From: Actinomycetes bacterium
Lineage (GTDB): Bacteria; Actinomycetota; Acidimicrobiia; Acidimicrobiales; Palsa-688
Assembly (NCBI GenBank): GCA_021808665.1
Contig: JAKBBA010000100.1
Location: 1 to 11,201 of the forward strand
Length of the DNA stretch: 11,201 nucleotides
Direction of reading: 5' to 3'
Made by a program: the position numbers and the translations under genes. A model generated the notes under the pieces. That model was not told where the DNA came from and did no database searches. It saw nothing but the letters and a program-made list of their open reading frames with translations. Every line of letters starts with the position of its first letter. Position 1 is the stretch's first letter. Below, piece after piece: positions 6,440 through 11,201 of the stretch.

Positions 6440-7095
6440 AACCTGGAACTGCGGAGCATACCGGCGGCGCACTCGGGAGCGATGTCGTTGATGAACATAC
6501 CCATACCGGACTCCGAGCCTGCGAGCGCCTTGACCTTACCTGGAACTCTCAGGATAGAGAACAACCCGAGGTGCAGATATGCGAGCTCCCGGTCCGCCTT
6601 CGCAGGCGCCTGATGCCACGCCGCTACGTACGGCATCGCGCCGCCGTAGACCCCGTCCAGGCGCTGGAGAAGTTCAAGGTAGATCTGGACGAGGGACTTG
6701 CGTTCCTCGTCGGTCGAAGCGGGAAGGTCGGGTACGTGACGATGAGAGTATAGATGGATTTCGAAAGGCCACCGCGCTGCTGCGGGCACGAATGCCGTCC
6801 AGTGCTCGTTTGATGCAACGACACGGTAAGCATAAATCTGGCCGTGCGGGTGCGACGGAGTTACACCGATCTCGCTGCCACGGTTCTCGAAGCAGAAGAC
6901 CTGCTCTACTTCTGGCATGGTGTTGAGCGCGTCCGTTCGAGTCACCCAGGCCTCTACCACGACGCGAACCCGCTCGGGGCACAACGTGGAGAACGTCGCT
7001 GCGAGGTCGTCGCTGAACGCGATCACCTCGCAGCGTCCGTGGCTCTGCGAGCGGGGGTACAAAGAGCGGGTGCTAATACGTATCACCTCCTTCAA
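6436..7095 (-). pseudogene. galT: Galactose-1-phosphate uridylyltransferase, truncated and internally deleted
   Basis: The open frame of at most 219 codons (TTG at 7095) encodes the later part of GalT, which transfers UMP from UDP-glucose to galactose-1-phosphate. Recognisable stretches are GRCEVIAFS (20-28), CFENRGSEIGVTPSHPHGQI (68-87) with the active-site His-Pro-His (82-84), FVPAAARWPFEIHLY (102-116) and LAGSESGMGMFINDIAPE (191-208). GalT is normally about 320-350 residues. Here about 90 N-terminal residues, including the metal-binding cysteines, are absent, and sequence upstream of about 7063 is the GH2 gene instead. In addition, the roughly 45-50 residues that normally separate 'HPHGQIYAYPF' from 'EHW.AFVP' are missing: IYAY joins RVVASNEHWTAFVP directly, in frame. 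The product is unlikely to be active. A misassembly could mimic the N-terminal loss but not easily the internal gap. Confidence 0.82.
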
Positions 7096-9172
7096 CGCCG
7101 TCTCAGCGCTTCGCCGCGGAGCGAACGATATCCAGATAGTTGAAGATGCCCGCTGGCGGAATGTGCCTCCTATGGGCTCACCGCTCGGTGCCTCAGATGT
7201 CGACTTCTTCTTGCCTGCAGGTATTCACCGTCCAGTCGTACTACGACTCAGCCGAACAGCTGCACTGCGGAGCATAACTGTACGGTCAAGTCGACTGCTA
7301 AGCGGTGATCCGCTCCTGACGGTGTCTGTCCAAGTACCGTCGGAGATTTCGGTAGGCGCCTCTGCGGCGCTACACGTGATCCGCGATTGGGATGATCACC
7401 TTGTAGCGGAGGGTCGGGAGCGAATAGCCCAAGGGCAGGGCGAGGTCTCGTTTACTCTCCGACCGGGACCCGACCTCAAATTGTGGTCCCCACAGGATCC
7501 CGTGCTGCATCGCGTCGAAGCCTGGATCGAGCGCGACGGCGAGAAGCTCGCGACCGGCGAGATCCGAACCGGTTTCCGCGAGCTCTCCTGGGAGCGGGAC
7601 GGCATCTACATCAACGGACAGCCGAGACGACTCATCGGCATCAACCGTCACGAGCTCTTCCCCTTCGTAGGTTTTGCCGCTTCAGATCGCGCGCAGCGAA
7701 ACGATGCCCTCCTCTTGAAGGAGACTCTTGGAGTCGACCTTGTGCGCTGCTCTCACTACCCCCCGTCGGACGCGTTTCTTGACGCATGCGACGAGCTCGG
7801 CCTTCTCGTGTTTGAAGAAGCTCCCGGTTGGCAGTATGCAGGTACGGTCCAGCGTGATCCCGTCTACGATGACCCCTGGAATCAAGTTCCGGCCGAGGAC
7901 CGCGATCCCGAGTTCGAACGACAGCATGTCGATCAGTTCCGGCGTATGATCCGGCGGGACCGCCACCGTCCGAGTGTCGTCATCTGGGGCGCATTCCTGA
8001 ACGAGACTCGCGCATTCACGCCGGATCTATGGGATACCGTCATCGCCGAGGGGCGAGCGCTCGATCCGGATCGGCCCCTCGGGGGCGCTACCCGGTACCG
8101 CCGGGACGGCCATGAGCCAGGCCGATTCGACAGCGCCCACGATGGTCTCGGCCGCAAGGTCTGGCCGTTCGACGTGTTTGGCTTCAACGACTACCGCCTT
8201 GGCGCAGATGAGCGACCAGATTTCTTGCCGCCGGTGGCTGACTACCCCTACCTTGTCACAGAGGCAGTCGGTCAGATGCCACGATTCCGGGAATGGTTTA
8301 CCCGTGGTGACAGATCCGTCGGCCTGTACCGCCAGGCTCGATACCATGCCGACGCCATCGAGTTTGCATTTGCGGATGATGTCATAGGAGTAGTCGGCTG
8401 GGCTGCTTTCGACTACCCGAGTCCGCACGGCGCCCTTTGGGGATCCGATGATCGCGCGATGGGCCTTCGTGGACATTCGCTTAAGACGCCGGGAGTTGCC
8501 GACATCTTCCGCATCCCGAAGCCGGCAGCAGCCATCTATCGCGCTCAGCGCAGCCCCGCGGAGCAGATCGTTCTCGAGCCGGCATTTGTTTGGGATGCTG
8601 ACGTATCGGAGACGCAAAAGTTCCGCTTCGCATCCAACTGCGAGGAGATCGAAGTGAAGATAGACGACGGGGAGACCTTCCTCCTGCGTCCAGATCGCGA
8701 GGCCTTCCCTCGCACGCCCCACCCTCTCTTCGTTCCCTTTGAGCCCAACACGGGTGCCGTCGAGCTCCATGCGATCGGTAGGATCGACGGCGAGGCCGTC
8801 GTGGAGCTCCACATGACACGGGATGCGACCCTCGACCGTCTTGACGTCAGCGTTGACGACGCAGAGATCTTCGGCGACGGCGTCGACAGCACCCGTGTCG
8901 CGTTCCAAGTCTCGGACATGTTCGGGAACCTGCGCTCTACAGCGCACGGGCAGGTAACGCTGAATGTAGAAGGTCCGGGTCTTTTGATCGGTCCTGACGT
9001 GATCGACTTACCCGCCTCTGCCGGGGCAGTCTGGGTTCGTTCCCTGCCCGGAGCCGACGGCACCATCTTGATACACGTCTGCCATCCAACTGCGGGCGAG
9101 GGCACCTTATCTGTCGGCGTTCGTCCACCCGATGAAACTGGCGTACTTCGACGGACCAAGTCGGGAATATGA
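7070..9172 (+). CDS. GH2 family beta-galactosidase-like glycoside hydrolase, N-terminally truncated
   Basis: A long intact frame (700 codons from the possible GTG at 7070) encodes most of a GH2 glycosidase, a family that hydrolyses beta-galactosides and related beta-glycosides. The tail of the sugar-binding domain is seen (ALRRGANDIQ, DARWRNVPP, DFFLPAGIHRPVVLRL, about residues 13-62). Next come an immunoglobulin-like domain (about 65-165) and a TIM barrel opening with INGQPRRLIGINRHE (from about 181). HYPPSDAFLDACDELGLLV follows near 230. The acid/base is Glu312 in FLNETRAF and the nucleophile Glu398 in PYLVTEAVG. C-terminal beta domains follow (about 500-700). The first 100 or more residues of the family are missing because the frame runs into galT antisense upstream. 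The true start is uncertain (7070 GTG, 7172 ATG), and the gene may be a pseudogene despite intact catalytic residues. Confidence 0.8.
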   Translation: MLIRITSFNAVSALRRGANDIQIVEDARWRNVPPMGSPLGASDVDFFLPAGIHRPVVLRLSRTAALRSITVRSSRLLSGDPLLTVSVQVPSEISVGASAALHVIRDWDDHLVAEGRERIAQGQGEVSFTLRPGPDLKLWSPQDPVLHRVEAWIERDGEKLATGEIRTGFRELSWERDGIYINGQPRRLIGINRHELFPFVGFAASDRAQRNDALLLKETLGVDLVRCSHYPPSDAFLDACDELGLLVFEEAPGWQYAGTVQRDPVYDDPWNQVPAEDRDPEFERQHVDQFRRMIRRDRHRPSVVIWGAFLNETRAFTPDLWDTVIAEGRALDPDRPLGGATRYRRDGHEPGRFDSAHDGLGRKVWPFDVFGFNDYRLGADERPDFLPPVADYPYLVTEAVGQMPRFREWFTRGDRSVGLYRQARYHADAIEFAFADDVIGVVGWAAFDYPSPHGALWGSDDRAMGLRGHSLKTPGVADIFRIPKPAAAIYRAQRSPAEQIVLEPAFVWDADVSETQKFRFASNCEEIEVKIDDGETFLLRPDREAFPRTPHPLFVPFEPNTGAVELHAIGRIDGEAVVELHMTRDATLDRLDVSVDDAEIFGDGVDSTRVAFQVSDMFGNLRSTAHGQVTLNVEGPGLLIGPDVIDLPASAGAVWVRSLPGADGTILIHVCHPTAGEGTLSVGVRPPDETGVLRRTKSGI

Positions 9173-9253
9173 CCGCCCTTAACCCAGTCGCGCTCCTGGT
9201 GAAGCGACACGCCGTTGCGCTTGAGAGCGGCGGAGAACGATGATCGGCACGAA

Positions 9254-9279
9254 TATAATGTGACCTGATTTGACGAAAT
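9254..9279 (+). promoter_or_regulatory. Candidate promoter -10 and inverted repeat upstream of the ROK regulator
   Basis: In the 187-base gap between GH2 and the ROK gene lies an AT-rich patch in otherwise GC-rich sequence. It holds TATAAT (9254-9259), a perfect -10 consensus, followed nine bases later by ATTT-GACG-AAAT (9268-9279), a perfect 4-bp inverted repeat. No good -35 is seen at normal spacing. The layout would suit autorepression by the ROK protein binding just downstream of the -10. The rest of the gap (9173-9253 and 9280-9359) shows only weak 5-bp stems and no gene. Confidence 0.4.
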
Positions 9280-9359
9280 GTGAGGTATGTTTGAGCGCGT
9301 CCGGGCAAAACTGGCTTCGCGCGCACCCGGCAGCGACCAAGGCATGGTGAGAGTTGGCG

Positions 9360-10667
9360 ATGGATCGAGAAGCCGGCGAGGTGACCGCCGTGACCGTGGA
9401 GGCTATCGTGCAGTCGCTGCTTGAACGTGGGCTCAGCACGCGCGCGGAGATCATGAGTGACACGGGCTTGTCCCGCCCGACAGTCTCACGGACTCTTGCC
9501 GTGTTACTGCGGGAAGGCGCGATCGAACAGGTTAAAGACGCCAACTACGTCGGCAGGGGGCGGCCACCGCATCTGCTTCGGGTCAGTTCGCGTCGCGCCG
9601 ACAGCGTCGGGGTTGAGCTAGGCCGCGGCCACGTTGCTTTCGCTGTCACCGACGCCTCGGGGCGGGTTGTTATGTCGGCGGCGCATGACACGAACGCCGC
9701 CTCGTCGCTGGTGGAACGTGCGCGCGAGGCGCTTGCGTTCATGATGGCCCAGACCGAACAGGCGCGAGTCGACCTCTCTATGCTACGAAACGTCGTCGTA
9801 GGCACGCCTGGCCCCCGTTATCACAATCCCGAGACTCACAAGGCTATGGACGTTTCTCTTGCCCGACTGTCCCGGGAGAGGGCCCTTGTTGCGAAAGTCT
9901 TCATGGATGAGCTCCGAGCGCCGGTGTCGGTTGGCAACAACACCCGCTACACCGCTCTCGCTGAGATCGGACGTCGTCGTGCAGCCGGACTTGGTGTTGA
10001 CGACCTCATCTACCTGCGCGTTGATGAAGGTATTGGCGGCGGCATTGTCGCAGGCGGCGAGTTGCAGTCCGGGGCGTGGGATGCGGCTGGCGAGATGGGT
10101 CACATTTCTGTCGACGTAGACGGGGCATCCTGTTTTTGTGGTGGCCAGGGGTGTCTAGAGCTCGTTGCTGCGCTGCCGGCGGTGATACGAGCAGCGGGAG
10201 CGCTGGACCTCGACGACCTCCGCGATCGCGCTACGAACGACGTTGCGGCAATAACCGCCATACACGAAGCGGCGACGGCGACGGCGACGGTCGTTGCCGG
10301 TGTCCTCGCAGTCGTCAACCCCAGCGTGCTCGTGATTGGAGGAAGCGTGGCGTCGTTGCCTGGTTTCATGGAGAGGGTCGAGGCTGTCACGCGTGCGACG
10401 GCTCCGCAGTGGGCGACACTCGATCTGGTTATCGAAACGGCCGCAACCGACCACCTTCTTGGAGCAATCGGAGCAGCCGCTGCAGGGTATGGTACAGGTG
10501 GCGGTACTGCACCGCTCGTGGCGCAGCAAGTGGCGCTCTCCTCGCGGCGCGGCGCGCTGCGGCGGCGGACACGGCAGGCACAGCCATCGTCATCCTCGCA
10601 CGCAGTCGCAGGTGTCGGCGTCTACAACAAAGCTGAGCATTTGGAGCGCAGAGCTTCGCTACCGTGA
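9360..10667 (+). CDS. ROK family transcriptional regulator
   Basis: This 435-residue protein has an N-terminal winged helix (about 10-60, with LSTRAEIMSDTGLSRPTVSR at 25-44) and a sugar-sensing ROK domain (about 80-380). The ROK zinc motif is complete: GEMGHISVDV (244-253) with His248, then Cys258, Cys260 and Cys265 in CFCGGQGCLE. The nucleotide loop of the sugar-kinase fold is seen at GVELGRGHVAFAVTDASG. The catalytic aspartate of ROK kinases (NDAN...AlaE) is replaced: here NNTRYTALAE (193-202), with Asn194 in its place. It should therefore act as a regulator, not a kinase. Its place beside GH2 and galTK suggests control of galactoside genes, which is inference. The last 55 residues, rich in Arg and Ser, extend beyond the domain and look unconserved. 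ATG 9360 follows GGTGAGAG; TTG 9354 is possible. Confidence 0.9.
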   Translation: MDREAGEVTAVTVEAIVQSLLERGLSTRAEIMSDTGLSRPTVSRTLAVLLREGAIEQVKDANYVGRGRPPHLLRVSSRRADSVGVELGRGHVAFAVTDASGRVVMSAAHDTNAASSLVERAREALAFMMAQTEQARVDLSMLRNVVVGTPGPRYHNPETHKAMDVSLARLSRERALVAKVFMDELRAPVSVGNNTRYTALAEIGRRRAAGLGVDDLIYLRVDEGIGGGIVAGGELQSGAWDAAGEMGHISVDVDGASCFCGGQGCLELVAALPAVIRAAGALDLDDLRDRATNDVAAITAIHEAATATATVVAGVLAVVNPSVLVIGGSVASLPGFMERVEAVTRATAPQWATLDLVIETAATDHLLGAIGAAAAGYGTGGGTAPLVAQQVALSSRRGALRRRTRQAQPSSSSHAVAGVGVYNKAEHLERRASLP

Positions 10668-10786
10668 TCGGCGAGGTAGCTAACGGCATCTCCGGGATTA
10701 TCATCTCCTGACCCCGAAGGCAGGCGGATCTCCTATGTGACTTTCGGCCCTACCGGATATGGCGCGCCGCTGCAACGATTACCTAC

Positions 10787-11201
10787 ATGACCGACACCTT
10801 GGTAGGAGCGAGCGTCTGGGAGCAGGAGATCTACGATCACCTCACATCCCACGTAGAAGCGGAGCGGGGGATCCTGGAGTCTTACCAGGAGGCCGCCCGG
10901 CGTTCCGAATCAGCCGCCTTTCAATATCTCGTCGCCCTCATCGTCGAAGACGAGATACGTCATCACAAGCGCTTCTCCGAGCTGGCGCAAGCACTCCGCT
11001 CAGACGCCGAGCTGAGCGCTGACCCACCTGTGGTCCCGCGCCTGGATTGGTACAAGGCCGATCAAAAGTTAATCCGAGAGCTGACGGACGCGCTCATAGC
11101 TCGGGAGCGCACCGACGCCAAGGAACTCGAGCGGCTTCGACGGGAGCTCAAGGATGTCAAGGACACCACGATGTGGGTGCTGCTTGTGAGGTTGATGGAG
11201 A
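10787..11201 (+). CDS. Ferritin-like domain protein, N-terminal part (3' end outside window)
   Basis: From ATG 10787 the frame stays open to the right edge, giving 138 residues with no stop. It is almost wholly helical and charged. Helix 1 contains HVEAERGILESYQEAA (22-37), helix 2 contains FQYLVALIVEDEIRHHKRF (45-63) with an ExxH pair (Glu56, His59), and helix 3 contains LIARERTDAKELERL (103-117). A fourth helix begins at MWVLLVRLME (129-138). This four-helix order with ExxH is that of ferritin-like/rubrerythrin-like proteins, which often hold a di-iron centre. Further ligands would lie past the edge. Its role, whether iron or oxidative stress or other, is unknown. There is no clear ribosome binding site, and the start could be leaderless. 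The 119 bases before it (10668-10786) show no gene and no clear terminator. Confidence 0.72.
   Translation, partial: MTDTLVGASVWEQEIYDHLTSHVEAERGILESYQEAARRSESAAFQYLVALIVEDEIRHHKRFSELAQALRSDAELSADPPVVPRLDWYKADQKLIRELTDALIARERTDAKELERLRRELKDVKDTTMWVLLVRLME

Noticed and set aside
6917..7069. Extension of the GH2 frame upstream to 6917
   Set aside because: These bases encode GalT on the other strand; the translated extension has no GH2 sugar-binding features.
7082..7092. ATCACCTCCTT resembling the 3' end of 16S rRNA
   Set aside because: Only 11 bases match and the flanks are not rRNA; it codes for part of the GH2 protein.
10272..10289. Three tandem copies of GCGACG
   Set aside because: Too short and inside an Ala/Thr stretch of the ROK protein; ordinary high-GC codon repetition.
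10490..10636. Frameshift at the end of the ROK gene, with the +1 frame as the true C-terminus
   Set aside because: The other frame gives GALLAARRAAAAD, which looks somewhat native, but nothing recognisable enough to prove a shift.
10759..11022. 87-residue Arg-rich frame at the right edge
   Set aside because: The frame from 10787 gives a helical ferritin-like protein with ExxH; this one is a shadow.
1..11201. tRNA, rRNA, CRISPR arrays, insertion sequences, phage or toxin-antitoxin genes
   Set aside because: No cloverleaf, spaced direct repeats, transposase motifs or paired inverted ends were seen on either strand.

Overview
The window reads as chromosomal DNA of a high-GC actinobacterium. 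The best evidence is a mycothiol-dependent formaldehyde dehydrogenase, because mycothiol is an actinobacterial thiol. An actinobacterial-type DUF6069 membrane protein, a DesK/NarL-type two-component pair, a ROK regulator and tightly overlapping genes (GTGA/ATGA junctions) agree with this. I see no tRNA, rRNA, CRISPR array, insertion sequence or phage gene.

Left part (1-2573): the 3' end of a flavin-reductase gene (+) enters from the left edge and converges with a DUF169 gene (-). Divergent from DUF169 is a two-gene unit: mscR, S-(hydroxymethyl)mycothiol dehydrogenase, overlapping by ATGA with a glyoxalase/extradiol-type VOC protein. A flavin reductase beside a formaldehyde-oxidising enzyme suggests, as inference only, that a flavin-dependent monooxygenase releasing formaldehyde lies just left of the window.

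Middle (2597-5196): a small four-helix DUF6069 membrane protein (-) is divergent from a membrane sensor kinase and its LuxR-type response regulator (+). The kinase leader carries a short ORF with a strong ribosome binding site, and a GC hairpin lies just upstream of the DUF6069 ribosome binding site.

Right part (5198-10667): a galactose region. galK and a galT remnant run leftwards as an overlapping pair. A GH2 beta-galactosidase-like gene and a ROK regulator run rightwards. The striking point is the galT/GH2 boundary near 7063-7085. Both genes lack their N-termini and meet head to head with no intergenic space, as if one deletion removed both 5' ends and the divergent promoter. galT has also lost about 45-50 residues internally, while galK looks complete and GH2 keeps both catalytic glutamates. 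The Leloir pathway coded here therefore looks broken at GalT.

Right edge (10787-11201): the start of a ferritin-like protein gene that runs off the window.
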